A DNA stretch of 32,872 bases from positions 1 through 32,872 of the forward strand of contig JAKAJU010000049.1 of the NCBI GenBank assembly GCA_021813655.1, given 5' to 3'. The notes beneath the pieces are model-generated. The model searched no databases. It worked only from the letters and a program-made list of their open reading frames with translations, and was not told the DNA's origin. Below, one piece after another: positions 15,889-24,002 of this stretch (position 1 is the stretch's first letter; every line of letters begins with the position of its first letter). The position numbers and the translations under genes were made by a program. The stretch is from Chloroflexota bacterium. GTDB lineage: Bacteria; Chloroflexota; Limnocylindria; Limnocylindrales; CSP1-4.

Positions 15889-15892
15889 AGTT

Positions 15893-15921
15893 ACTGTACG
15901 GACGACCTGCCGCGGTGTCAA
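15893..15921 (-). promoter_or_regulatory. lacI promoter (near-consensus sigma70 type)
   Basis: On the minus strand, TTGACA (15921-15916), a 17-nt spacer, and TACAGT (15898-15893). The start would fall near 15886, inside operator 2. The transcript has a leader of about 180 nt before the regulator's start codon. It is the best housekeeping-type promoter I could find in the window. Confidence 0.8.
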
Positions 15922-16133
15922 TAGGCATGGGGGCCGCGACGGCCCGCGCGGGCCGTCGGACCGGCGGCGCGACCGGTGCGGCCGAGGCGGACGAGGCGGA
16001 CGAGGCGGACGAGGGGAGCGGACGAGGCCACGGGCCGGCGCGATCAGTGCGGGCGGGGCCGCCCGGGTATCCTCGACCTGCGGCGCGCGAGGCTCGAGCG
16101 CCGCGTGGATCCGCGAGAGCACGGGAGCGGACG
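15922..16133. other. Gap between lacI promoter and the next gene
   Basis: Mostly GC-rich low-complexity sequence. It contains three tandem copies of GAGGCGGAC near 15985-16012, and a TATCCT at 16068-16073 that could be a -10 box for the gene at 16134. No open frame here looks protein-like. With the promoter and operators at 15866-15921, this accounts for the 427 nt between the two divergent genes. Confidence 0.4.
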
Positions 16134-16685
16134 ATGGCGAGCAGGACCGACTTCACCGACGAGGAGTGGAGCGCGCTGCGGCGCGGCCTCGTCGCGGGCG
16201 AGGAGGCGGTGCGGGCGGCCGGCCCCACTGGATGGTTCGGCCGGTTCAAGGAGAGCCGCGCCCTCAAGCGCGAATGGACGTCGCTCGTCGAGCGCTACGG
16301 GCAGACGGACATGGCGAAGGCGCTCATCGCCGAGGAGGGCAGTGCGCCGATCGCGAGCATCAGGATCGAGGAAGGGAAAGCGGACGCGTTCATTCGCGAC
16401 GCGATCGCCGCCTGCCGCTCGGCAGCTGCGATCCTCGCAGCGAAGGTGGAGCCGCACGGCGCCGAGATCTACGTGGACGTCGCGATCGAGCTCGCGGAGA
16501 CGGCCGCACTCGCCGATGCCGGGCACGGCAAGCAGGAGGGGATCACGCGGGCCGAGGCGATCGTGCTCCGACGCGTCGCGGAAGCGTTCGGGCGGAGCGA
16601 CTACCAGGCCCCCCGGTCGGGCGATCTCCGCGTCGACGGCAGCCTCGCGGTCGAAGAGGCGTACTCGCGGCAGAACACGAACTGA
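16134..16685 (+). CDS. Uncharacterised protein with FTxEEWxxLRRG N-terminus
   Basis: 183 residues, probably cytoplasmic and largely helical. It begins SRTDFTDEEWSALRRGLVAG. The opening FT-x-EEW-x-x-L resembles a group of short hypothetical proteins with a helical bundle, distantly TerB-like, but I cannot name the family with certainty. Later segments (ADAFIRDAIAACRSAAAILA; AIELAETAALADAGHGKQEG) are amphipathic helices. ATG 16134 has GGGAG 6 nt upstream. It is divergent from lacI and convergent with the GH63-like gene. No functional link to sugar use is visible. Confidence 0.65.
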   Translation: MASRTDFTDEEWSALRRGLVAGEEAVRAAGPTGWFGRFKESRALKREWTSLVERYGQTDMAKALIAEEGSAPIASIRIEEGKADAFIRDAIAACRSAAAILAAKVEPHGAEIYVDVAIELAETAALADAGHGKQEGITRAEAIVLRRVAEAFGRSDYQAPRSGDLRVDGSLAVEEAYSRQNTN

Positions 16686-16711
16686 CGGCGCCAGCCGGGA
16701 CGGCACGAGCC

Positions 16712-16762
16712 GATCCCCCGCGGGTCTGGGCGCGGGGCGATCCGCCGCGGGTCAGGGCGCGG
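16712..16762. repeat. Short direct repeat at the 3' end of the GH63-like gene
   Basis: Two 24-bp copies (16712-16735 and 16739-16762; begins GATCC, centre CCGCGGGTC) differing at two positions, 27 bp apart. The second copy includes the GH63-like stop codon. The coding sequence just beyond (to about 16825) is itself a 24-bp tandem repeat encoding a Thr/Ala tail, so local slippage is likely. Confidence 0.55.
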
Positions 16763-19016
16763 TCGAGGGCGCCGCGGTCGTCGCCGCGGTCGTGGGCGCG
16801 GTCGTCGCCGCGGTCGTGGGCGCTGCCGGCCAGCCCTCGGCGATGAGGTTCGCGACCAGGGCGGTCCAGCCCGTCTGGGCGTCCGCCCCGATCCCCTCGC
16901 CCGTCTCGGCGTCGAAGTACTCGTGGAAGCGGCCGGTGGCCGTCCAGTCGTCCTCCACCGTCTTCACGAGGGAATCGCGCAGGGCGCCGGCGAATGTGGG
17001 GTCCGCGTCCTCGAGCGCCTGCACGAGCAGGTAGTTGATGGGCATCCATACCGGTCCGAGCCAGTTCGAGTTCACGCCGCGCTGCGACGCGTAGCCCGGC
17101 TCGTACAGGACGCTCTTCGCGGTGGCGGAACGGATCCCGAAGGGAGAGCGGAACTCGGCCGGGTCCTCGAGACTCGCGAGGATCCGTGGGAGCCGGTCCG
17201 CCGGAACGATCCCCGCGATGAAGGGGATGAGCCCACTGTAGGACTTCGTCGGGATGAAGGACCTCCCGTCCGCGTCGACGTCGAAGTAGAAGCCCTTCGT
17301 CTCGTCCCACAGGTGGGCGTTCACGGCCGCCGCGATGCGGTCCACGTCCCCGGCGTACCGCGCGACGCCGTCGGTATCCCCGAGCCGCTCAGCGATCCTC
17401 GCCATGTACCGGGCAAAGAACGCCATCCACGCGGAAGCGTCCGCCTGGGCCATCCCCTTCGCCCGTGGCAGGTTGTCCATCCCGAGGAAGCCGCCGGTGA
17501 AGAGGCCGTCGGGCGAGACCGCGTTCGTCTTCCACCAGTAGTCGTACTGGCGCTGGAGGCCCGGGTAGACCTCGCGAAGGAAGGTGTCTCCGGCGGCCGG
17601 CGAGCCGAACCGGTCGGCGACGCGCCAGGCCGACCAGGCGAAGACCGGCGGGCATTCGACCGCCATCACCCACTCGGCGCACGGGACGTGGCCGTCCGGC
17701 TGCTGCCAGCGGTCGGAGAGGAGGAACCGAAGCTGGTCCGCCCCGAGCTGCGGGTCGATGAGCGACGCGGCGACGGCCTGGAAGCCCGTGTCCCAGCTCG
17801 CGAGCCAGGGGAACTCCCACGGGTCCGGCATGATGAGGACGTCGTGCGCGTCGACCTTCCCGTCCCACGCCGGATCGAACGACGACGTCCCGTCCCAGGT
17901 GTAGAGGCGCTGGTTCCACAGGAGTCCGGCCAGCGCCTGGCGGTAGATGTCCTCGTGGGCGGTGACCCGCCCCCGGAAGAGCCCGTCGGCCTCCTTCGCA
18001 CGAGTCGCGACGACGTCGTCCGCCCGCGGCAGCAGGTCGCGAGCCCGGGCCTCCGCGGTCGCGACGTCGGTGGCCTCGGCCCACCCGATGGTGACGGCGC
18101 TGCGTGCGCCCGGCGCGAGCTGGAGGCGATACGCGAGCGCGCCGATCGCGCCCGGCCCGTCGCCGGTCAGCCCTCCGGCGCGAAGGTTCGTATCGAGGGC
18201 ACTCTTCCGGCCGCTCACCTGGGCGCTCGTCGCAGGTGCGGCTGCGATCGCGACGACCGACGACGCGCCGTGGAGGAGGAGCCCGTCCGCGGTCCGCTCC
18301 ACCCTCAGCGACGGATCGTGGAACCAGCCCTTGAAGACGACGACGACGGGCGCCGCGGCCGTGCCGGTGTTCGTCGCGGTCGCGCGCATGACGCCGGAGC
18401 TGTCGTCCGCGCGGGCGCTCTCGAAGCTGATGTCGAAGACCGGCGCGGCGGCGGGGTAGGCGAGGGTCGAGCGCGCATAGCTCGACGTGGGCGTGTTCTC
18501 GTGGAAGGTCCGGTGGTCCACGATCGCCTCCCCGTGCGGGCCGGACTGGTTGCTCCACCCGAAGAACCGTTCGGTCACCCGGATCTGCTTCTCGTCCCAG
18601 ACGGCCCAGCCGAGGTCGAAGGCGCCGTCGCGCGTCGTGAGCCCGGCGATCCCGTCCTCGCCCCACGTGTACGGGACCTTGATCGCGCGGAGGTAGTCCA
18701 TCCCCCAGCCGTTCCCGCCGACCGCCTCGCGCGGGTTCCCCCACTCCCGCTCGGAGAGGTACGTGCCCCAGCGCGTGTCGAGCCGGTCCCAGGGGACGAG
18801 CGCGGGTCTCGACCCGGTCCCGAGGACCACGACGAGGAGGGCAAGCGCGCCCGCCACCGCGGCCAGGGCGGCCACGATGAGCGGGAGGTGCGACCGCGGT
18901 CCCCTGGCGGAGGCCGGAGTCGGAGGCTCCGGTGCGGCCGGCGGCGCGTGCGGCGTCGGAGGAGCGGCCGGTGTGGGAGGCGTGGCGCGTGCCCCCGGCT
19001 CCGGGGAGGTCGTCAT
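16752..19016 (-). CDS. Membrane-anchored glycoside hydrolase, GH63-like
   Basis: 754 residues: a Pro/Ala-rich N-terminus of ~42 residues, one membrane anchor (PLIVAALAAVAGALALLVVV, about 45-65), an extracellular beta domain, then an (alpha/alpha)6 barrel. Barrel markers are PDPWEFPWLASWDTGFQAVA, FLGMDNLPRAKGMAQADASA, NSNWLGPVWMPINYLLVQ and YFDAETGEGIGADAQTGW. The GPVW-x-P-x-NYL and TG-x-G...GW pattern fits GH63-type alpha-glucosidases and related mannosylglycerate hydrolases. The tail (about 20 residues) is a Thr/Ala repeat. I preferred ATG 19016 because GAGG lies about 7 nt upstream. An ATG at 19064 would sit inside a possible TACGAT -10 box. It likely trims alpha-linked oligosaccharides at the cell surface; substrate unproven. 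Confidence 0.78.
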   Translation of the reverse strand: MTTSPEPGARATPPTPAAPPTPHAPPAAPEPPTPASARGPRSHLPLIVAALAAVAGALALLVVVLGTGSRPALVPWDRLDTRWGTYLSEREWGNPREAVGGNGWGMDYLRAIKVPYTWGEDGIAGLTTRDGAFDLGWAVWDEKQIRVTERFFGWSNQSGPHGEAIVDHRTFHENTPTSSYARSTLAYPAAAPVFDISFESARADDSSGVMRATATNTGTAAAPVVVVFKGWFHDPSLRVERTADGLLLHGASSVVAIAAAPATSAQVSGRKSALDTNLRAGGLTGDGPGAIGALAYRLQLAPGARSAVTIGWAEATDVATAEARARDLLPRADDVVATRAKEADGLFRGRVTAHEDIYRQALAGLLWNQRLYTWDGTSSFDPAWDGKVDAHDVLIMPDPWEFPWLASWDTGFQAVAASLIDPQLGADQLRFLLSDRWQQPDGHVPCAEWVMAVECPPVFAWSAWRVADRFGSPAAGDTFLREVYPGLQRQYDYWWKTNAVSPDGLFTGGFLGMDNLPRAKGMAQADASAWMAFFARYMARIAERLGDTDGVARYAGDVDRIAAAVNAHLWDETKGFYFDVDADGRSFIPTKSYSGLIPFIAGIVPADRLPRILASLEDPAEFRSPFGIRSATAKSVLYEPGYASQRGVNSNWLGPVWMPINYLLVQALEDADPTFAGALRDSLVKTVEDDWTATGRFHEYFDAETGEGIGADAQTGWTALVANLIAEGWPAAPTTAATTAPTTAATTAAPSTAP

Positions 19017-19144
19017 CGTCTGTCCTCGAGGATCGTCGGCGGGGGCGCGCCGAGGCCGCCGCATCGTAGCAGCGCCCGGGAGGCTCGGCCCACGACGGGA
19101 GGCGGGACCGACGCCGACGGGGACGAGGTGGCAGAATCGCCGTG

Positions 19145-19513
19145 ATGCAGACCCTGGCCGCGATGCCGCTCGGCGTGAAGGTCTTCCTGGCCTACGCCCT
19201 CATCATCCTCGCGGGCATCGGGCTCTCTCTCCGGTGGATCGTGGACCAGGCGATCTCGGCGCCGATCAGCCCCGTCGGGATCATCTCGATGATCCTGCTC
19301 GCGTACACGATCTTCACGACGACCCTCGTCCTCCAGCGCAAGGAGGCGGCGCGCACGCTCGCGCTCGGGCTGGCGAGCCTGACGATCCCCGCGATCCCGC
19401 TCCTCGTCCTCGCGGGGCTGTGGCCCTACGCGATCCCTGTGGCGGTCCTCGCCGTCGTCCTCTTCCGCACGCTGACGCGGCCCGCCGTCCGCGCCTGGCT
19501 CAACGAGCAGTAG
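19145..19513 (+). CDS. Small four-TM membrane protein of unknown function
   Basis: About 122 residues with four hydrophobic segments (VFLAYALIILAGIGLSL; GIISMILLAYTIFTTTLVL; LALGLASLTIPAIPLLVLAGLW; AIPVAVLAVVLFRTL) and a short charged tail. GTG 19142 is directly followed by ATG 19145. CAGAAT at 19132-19137, 7 nt before the ATG, could be a -10 box giving a leaderless start, and I favour the ATG. The stop is 9 nt before the FAH-family gene, so it is the first gene of that operon. It is too short for a transporter of known class. I do not recognise the family. Confidence 0.65.
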   Translation: MQTLAAMPLGVKVFLAYALIILAGIGLSLRWIVDQAISAPISPVGIISMILLAYTIFTTTLVLQRKEAARTLALGLASLTIPAIPLLVLAGLWPYAIPVAVLAVVLFRTLTRPAVRAWLNEQ

Positions 19514-19522
19514 GAGGCCGCG

Positions 19523-20626
19523 ATGCGGATGGCCGCGTATCGCCCCGTCGGCGCCCCATCGGCCGGGAGCGCTCCGGCCGGCGCCTCGGGTGCCGCCGAC
19601 GCCCGGGTGGCGGATCCCGTCGTCGGCTTCGTGCTCTCCGACGGCCCCGGCGATCCCGGGCGGATCATCCCGCTCGCAGCGCTCGCGGATGCGCACCTGG
19701 GTCCGGTCGCGCTCGACGCCGCCATGGCGGCCCTCGACCTTCGGCACCTCCTCCGGGCCGACCCCGGACTGCGCCGGACGGAGGTCGCGCTCGACGCGGC
19801 AGTGTCCGGCGGGGCAGAGCCACCCTCCCTCGGCCTCGACGAGGTCCGCCTCGCGGCGCCGATCCCCGAGCCGGGCAAGATCGTCTGCGTCGGCCAGAAC
19901 TACGCGGCCCATGTCCGCGAGCAGCACGCCGCGATGCCGGACCGGCCGATGCTGTTCGCGAAGTTCGCGAACGCCGTGATCGGGGATGGCGAGCCCGTCA
20001 TCCGCCATGCCGGCACGCACGCCCTCGATCTCGAGGCCGAGCTCGCGGTGGTCGTGGGACGCCGGATGCGCAGGGTCGCCCCCGGGGACGCGCTGGCCCA
20101 CGTCGCCGGCTACGCCGTCGCGAACGACGTCTCGGCGCGCGACCTCCAGGGGTCGAAGCCGGCTCTCGCCGAAGGCGAGCGCGGCGACGGCCAGTGGCTT
20201 CGCGCCAAGGGATCGGACACGTTCTGCCCGCTGGGGCCGGCGATCGTGACGCCCTCGGAGATCCCCGACCCAGGGAACCTCGGGCTCCGGTCCTGGCGGG
20301 TGCCGGGGACCGGTACCGGCGCCGGGATGCCGATCCCCATGCAGGACGCCCGGACGGACGACATGATCTTCGACATCGCCCACCTCCTCGCGTTCATCAG
20401 CGACGCGATCACGCTCGAGCCGGGGGATGTCGTGCTCACGGGCACGCCGTCCGGCGTGGGCGTCTTCCGCGACCCGCCCGTGTTCCTCCAGCCGGGCGAC
20501 GTGGCCGTCGTCGAGGTGGAGGGGATCGGGCGCCTCGCCAATCCCATCGTCGCCGCCGACGGGACCGCACCCGCCTGGACCCCGGCCGCCCGCCTCCTCG
20601 CCGGCGAACGGCCGGCGATCGCATGA
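19523..20626 (+). CDS. Fumarylacetoacetate hydrolase (FAH) family protein
   Basis: 367 residues. The N-terminal domain (1-110) is variable. The C-terminal FAH fold has KIVCVGQNYAAHVREQ, PMLFAKFANAVIGDGEPVI, the metal-binding acidic residues in LDLEAELAVVVG, AGYAVANDVSARDLQ, and VVLTGTPSGVGVF near the end. The family cleaves C-C bonds or does hydratase, decarboxylase and isomerase reactions on oxo-acids. The region LRSWRVPGTGTGAGMPIPMQ replaces the usual tighter loop before DMIFD, a small insertion. AGGAGG lies 5 nt before ATG 19523. It is encoded 31 nt upstream of tdh, so it may act on a threonine-derived or sugar-derived acid. The substrate is not predictable. Confidence 0.88.
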   Translation: MRMAAYRPVGAPSAGSAPAGASGAADARVADPVVGFVLSDGPGDPGRIIPLAALADAHLGPVALDAAMAALDLRHLLRADPGLRRTEVALDAAVSGGAEPPSLGLDEVRLAAPIPEPGKIVCVGQNYAAHVREQHAAMPDRPMLFAKFANAVIGDGEPVIRHAGTHALDLEAELAVVVGRRMRRVAPGDALAHVAGYAVANDVSARDLQGSKPALAEGERGDGQWLRAKGSDTFCPLGPAIVTPSEIPDPGNLGLRSWRVPGTGTGAGMPIPMQDARTDDMIFDIAHLLAFISDAITLEPGDVVLTGTPSGVGVFRDPPVFLQPGDVAVVEVEGIGRLANPIVAADGTAPAWTPAARLLAGERPAIA

Positions 20627-20657
20627 CCGTCGAATGACCGACCAGCGGGGTGCTCGG

Positions 20658-21686
20658 ATGCTCGCGATCGTCAAGCCCGGTCCCGCGCCCGGCCTCGAGC
20701 TCCGCGAGGTCGCGACGCCCGTCATCGGCATCAACGACGTGCTCATCCGCGTCCGGAAGACGGGGATCTGCGGGACGGACCTCCATATCGAGTCGTGGGA
20801 TCCGTGGGCGGCGAAGACCATCCACCCGCCGCTCGTCGTCGGGCACGAGTTCGTCGGGGAGATCGTGGACGTCGGATCGAACGTCAGCGACTTTCGCCCG
20901 GGTGACATCGTGAGCGGCGAGGGCCACGTCGTGTGCGGGCGGTGCCGGCACTGCATGGCGGGGAATCGCCACCTGTGCGCGCACACCGTCGGACTCGGGG
21001 TGGGCCGGGACGGGGCGTTCGCCGAGTACGTCGCGCTGCCGATGACGAACGTCTGGCACCACTGGCCGGGAGTGGATGAGGACGTGGCGGCGATCTTCGA
21101 CCCCTTCGGCAACGCCGTGCACACCGCGCTCGCGTTCCCCGTGCTCGGCGAGGACGTCCTCGTCTCCGGGGCCGGGCCCATCGGGCTCATGGCGACGGCG
21201 ATCGTCCGCCACGCGGGCGCCCGGTACGTCGTCGTCTCGGAGCCGAACCCGGTCCGCAGGGCGATCGCGACGCGGATGGGCGCGACGGCTGTCGTGGATC
21301 CGCGCGAGCGCGCCCTTGCCGACGTCCAGCGCGACCTCGGGATGACGGAGGGCTGGGACGTCGCCCTCGAGATGTCCGGGAACGCGACGGCGCTGCGGAA
21401 TGCGATCGCGTCGATGGCGCACGGCGGGCGGATCGCGATCCTGGGGATCCCTACCGCAGAGATCTCGCTCGATGTGAACGAGATCGTCTTCAAGATGCTC
21501 ACGCTCCGCGGCATCTACGGCCGGGAGATGTACGAGACCTGGTACAAGATGACGGTCATGCTCCAGTCGGGGCTGGACATCACACCGGCGATCACCCACC
21601 GGTTCGGGTTCCGCGACTTCCCGGCGGCCTTCGCCGCCGCACGGTCGGGCGATTCGGGCAAGGTGATCCTCGACTGGACCCGCTGA
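20658..21686 (+). CDS. tdh: L-threonine 3-dehydrogenase
   Basis: 342 residues, as in E. coli Tdh (341). It oxidises L-threonine to 2-amino-3-ketobutyrate with NAD+. Zinc-ADH features: the catalytic zinc region GICGTDLHIESWD and VVGHEFVGEI, the four structural-zinc cysteines in CGRCRHCMAGNRHLC, and the NAD fold VSGAGPIGLMATAIV. Tdh-specific stretches are AAIFDPFGNAVHTAL and GREMYETWYKMTVMLQSGLD. I chose ATG 20658, which matches the usual N-terminus. An ATG at 20634 would add eight residues without a ribosome site. The gene directly precedes kbl, the next enzyme, 26 nt downstream. Confidence 0.95.
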   Translation: MLAIVKPGPAPGLELREVATPVIGINDVLIRVRKTGICGTDLHIESWDPWAAKTIHPPLVVGHEFVGEIVDVGSNVSDFRPGDIVSGEGHVVCGRCRHCMAGNRHLCAHTVGLGVGRDGAFAEYVALPMTNVWHHWPGVDEDVAAIFDPFGNAVHTALAFPVLGEDVLVSGAGPIGLMATAIVRHAGARYVVVSEPNPVRRAIATRMGATAVVDPRERALADVQRDLGMTEGWDVALEMSGNATALRNAIASMAHGGRIAILGIPTAEISLDVNEIVFKMLTLRGIYGREMYETWYKMTVMLQSGLDITPAITHRFGFRDFPAAFAAARSGDSGKVILDWTR

Positions 21687-21712
21687 CCGGCGGCAAACCC
21701 AAGGAGGCCGAG

Positions 21713-22930
21713 ATGGCGACGCGATCGGACCCCCTCGCCCACCTCGCGACCGAGCTCGATGAGCTGCGCGCCGCCCACCTCTACCGTCCGCTGAAGGTCA
21801 TGAGCACCGCGCAGGGCCCCGAGGTCGTCGTGGATGGGCGCCCGGTCATCAGCCTCTCCTCGAACAACTACCTGGGTCTCGCCGACCACCCACGCCTGAA
21901 GGCGGCGGCGGTCGCGGCCGTCGCGGACTTCGGCGCGGGGAGCGGGGCCGTGCGGACGATCGCCGGCACGATGACGCTCCACGAGGCGCTCGAGGCGCAC
22001 CTCGCCCGGTTCAAGCGCGTCGAGGCCGTCCTCACGTTCCAGTCCGGCTTCACCTGCAACACCGGGGTCATCCCGGTCGTGACCGGCGAGCGCGACCTCA
22101 TCGTGAGCGACCAGCTCAACCACGCCTCGATCATCGACGGGATGCGCCTGTCGAAGGCGCCGCGGGAGGTCTATCCGCACCGGGACATCGAGGCGCTGCG
22201 ATCGATCCTCGAGCGCGCGCGCCGCGAGGGCGACGCGGACGGGCGCCCGTACCGGTCGATCCTCGTGGTGACCGATGGCGTGTTCAGCATGGACGGCGAC
22301 ATCGCCCCGCTCCCCGCGATCGTCGAGGCGGCCGAGGCTCACGACGCCGCCGTCATGGTGGACGACGCCCACGCGTCGGGCGTCCTCGGCCGCGAGGGCC
22401 GCGGGAGCGTCGACCACTTCGATCTCCACGGGCGGGTCGCGATCCAGGTCGGGACGCTGTCCAAGGCGATGGGCGTCCTCGGCGGATACGTCGCCGGGTC
22501 GCAGGTGCTGCGCGACCTGCTCATCCAGCGTGCACGGCCGTTCCTCTTCTCCACGTCGCATCCGCCGGCTGTCGCCGCCGCGTGTCTCGAGGCGATCCGC
22601 GTGATGGAGGAGGAGCCCGAGCTGCTCGAGCGCCTCTGGGCGAACACCCGCTTCTTCAAGGCGGAGCTCGCGCGGCTCGGCTTCGACACCGGCGCGTCGG
22701 AGACGCCGATCACCCCGGTGATCGTCGGCGATTCGGCGGCGGCGATCGAGTTCGCGGACCGGCTGTTCGCCGAAGGCGTCTTCGCGCCGTCGGTCGTCTA
22801 CCCGACGGTGGCCCTCGATCGAGCGCGGATCCGGACGATCGTGACGGCGGCCCACACCGACGCGCACCTCGAGCGATGCGTCGCGGCGTTCTTCCGGGTC
22901 GGGCGCTCGATGGGCGTCATCCGCGGATGA
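21713..22930 (+). CDS. kbl: 2-amino-3-ketobutyrate CoA ligase (glycine C-acetyltransferase)
   Basis: 405 residues, PLP-dependent alpha-oxoamine synthase family. Markers: ISLSSNNYLGLADHP, GSGAVRTIAGTMTLHEALE, SDQLNHASIIDGMRLSKA, MVDDAHASGVLG and the PLP lysine in VGTLSKAMGVLGGY. It splits 2-amino-3-ketobutyrate with CoA into glycine and acetyl-CoA. The related BioF and SPT enzymes are alternatives from sequence alone, but the tdh gene immediately upstream makes Kbl the best choice. AAGGAGG sits 5 nt before ATG 21713. The product completes a two-step threonine-to-glycine route. Confidence 0.93.
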   Translation: MATRSDPLAHLATELDELRAAHLYRPLKVMSTAQGPEVVVDGRPVISLSSNNYLGLADHPRLKAAAVAAVADFGAGSGAVRTIAGTMTLHEALEAHLARFKRVEAVLTFQSGFTCNTGVIPVVTGERDLIVSDQLNHASIIDGMRLSKAPREVYPHRDIEALRSILERARREGDADGRPYRSILVVTDGVFSMDGDIAPLPAIVEAAEAHDAAVMVDDAHASGVLGREGRGSVDHFDLHGRVAIQVGTLSKAMGVLGGYVAGSQVLRDLLIQRARPFLFSTSHPPAVAAACLEAIRVMEEEPELLERLWANTRFFKAELARLGFDTGASETPITPVIVGDSAAAIEFADRLFAEGVFAPSVVYPTVALDRARIRTIVTAAHTDAHLERCVAAFFRVGRSMGVIRG

Positions 22931-22934
22931 CGCT

Positions 22935-23027
22935 GAGCAGCGTCCGGTCCGGAGCCCTCGCGCCGAAGCTTCGCCCGGAGCCGGCGGCCCCGAGCGGCGT
23001 CTCGGGCCGCCGCCCCCGACGCTGCTC
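22935..23027. other. Nested inverted repeats between kbl and the PHP gene
   Basis: The outer arms GAGCAGCGTC (22935-22944) and GACGCTGCTC (23018-23027) are exact complements. An inner stem GGCGGCCCCGAG (22983-22994) / CTCGGGCCGCC (23001-23011) has one bulge and a 6-nt loop. Together they could fold almost the whole 142-nt gap. It may be a terminator for the tdh-kbl operon or a structured leader of the next gene. No T tract is present. Confidence 0.5.
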
Positions 23028-23072
23028 CCGCTGCATGCACCCCGTCGCGGCCGCGGGCCGCCACCGGGCACC

Positions 23073-23993
23073 GTGAGCCGCGACCCGGCCGACCCGGCGG
23101 TCATCGGGGCGGTGGAGGGCCGCATCGACGACCGCGACCTCCCCCTCGACGGCCACCTGCACACGGTGATGTCGCCCGATGCGAACGTGGCCATCGACAC
23201 CTACGCGGAGGCCGCGATCGCCCGCGGCATCCCGGCGATCGCGATCACGGACCACCTGGACTTCGAACCCGGTGCTCCCGCGTTCGCGCACGCCGACTTC
23301 GCGACGCGTGAGCGGTACGTCCGCGATGCGGCCGCGCGCTGGGCCGACCGCGGCCTCGCGATCGCCTTCGGCGTGGAGATCACCTTCCAGGCCCGCTACG
23401 CGACGGAGATCCGGAGCCATCTCGCGCGCCATGCGTACGACTACGCGATCGGGTCCGTGCACGTGATGCGGGACGACCCGTACACGGCGGAGCGCGTCGC
23501 GGCGTGGGTGGACGGCCGTTCCTTCGCCGAGATCGTGGCCCCGTACTTCACCGAGGTTCTCGCGGCCGTCCGGAGCGGGCTCTTCGACACCCTCGGGCAC
23601 ATGGACTTCGTGAAGCGGTATCTCGCGCCGCACGTCCCGCCGACCGCCTTCGCGGCGGCGCCCGAGGTCTACGAGCCCATCCTCCGCGCCCTCGCCGAGA
23701 CGGGGACCGGCCTCGAGGTCAACACGAGCGGCCTCCGGCAGGCAGCCGGCGAGACGTACCCGGCGCCGTGGGTCGTGGAGCGGTATCGCGAGCTCGGGGG
23801 CACGCGCGTGACTGTCGGGTCGGATGCGCACCTCGCGCGGTCGTTCGCGTTCGGGCTCGGGCGCGGCTACGATGTCGCGGCGGCGTCAGGGTTCCGCGAG
23901 GTGGCCTTCCGGCGCGGCGGGACGCGATCGCGGGGCGGCGAGGCCGTCGCGATCCCGAACCCCCGCCCGGTGCCGACCGCCGCGAGCGGGTAG
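23073..23993 (+). CDS. PHP-family phosphatase (histidinol-phosphatase HisK/HisJ-like)
   Basis: 306 residues of the PHP fold with its metal sites: DGHLHT (about 26), ITDHLDF (about 61), GVEITFQ, GSVHVM, LGHMDFVKRY and VGSDAHLARSFAFGLG. This matches histidinol phosphatases of the PHP type, which dephosphorylate histidinol phosphate in histidine synthesis. However, no other his gene is near, and PHP phosphoesterases have other substrates. GTG 23073 is the best start; its ribosome site is weak. The stop codon TAG is also the first three bases of the TAGCAT box of the next gene. The C-terminal ~25 residues are an Arg/Pro-rich extension. Confidence 0.82.
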   Translation: MSRDPADPAVIGAVEGRIDDRDLPLDGHLHTVMSPDANVAIDTYAEAAIARGIPAIAITDHLDFEPGAPAFAHADFATRERYVRDAAARWADRGLAIAFGVEITFQARYATEIRSHLARHAYDYAIGSVHVMRDDPYTAERVAAWVDGRSFAEIVAPYFTEVLAAVRSGLFDTLGHMDFVKRYLAPHVPPTAFAAAPEVYEPILRALAETGTGLEVNTSGLRQAAGETYPAPWVVERYRELGGTRVTVGSDAHLARSFAFGLGRGYDVAAASGFREVAFRRGGTRSRGGEAVAIPNPRPVPTAASG

Positions 23994-24002
23994 CATCGCG
24001 CA
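23991..24002 (+). promoter_or_regulatory. Putative -10 box of the MBL gene, overlapping the upstream stop codon
   Basis: TAGCAT at 23991-23996, 6 nt before GTG 24003, the same spacing as at 2165. The first three bases are the stop codon of the PHP gene. A transcript starting about 7 nt downstream would begin at the start codon itself. No good -35 was found. Confidence 0.5.
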
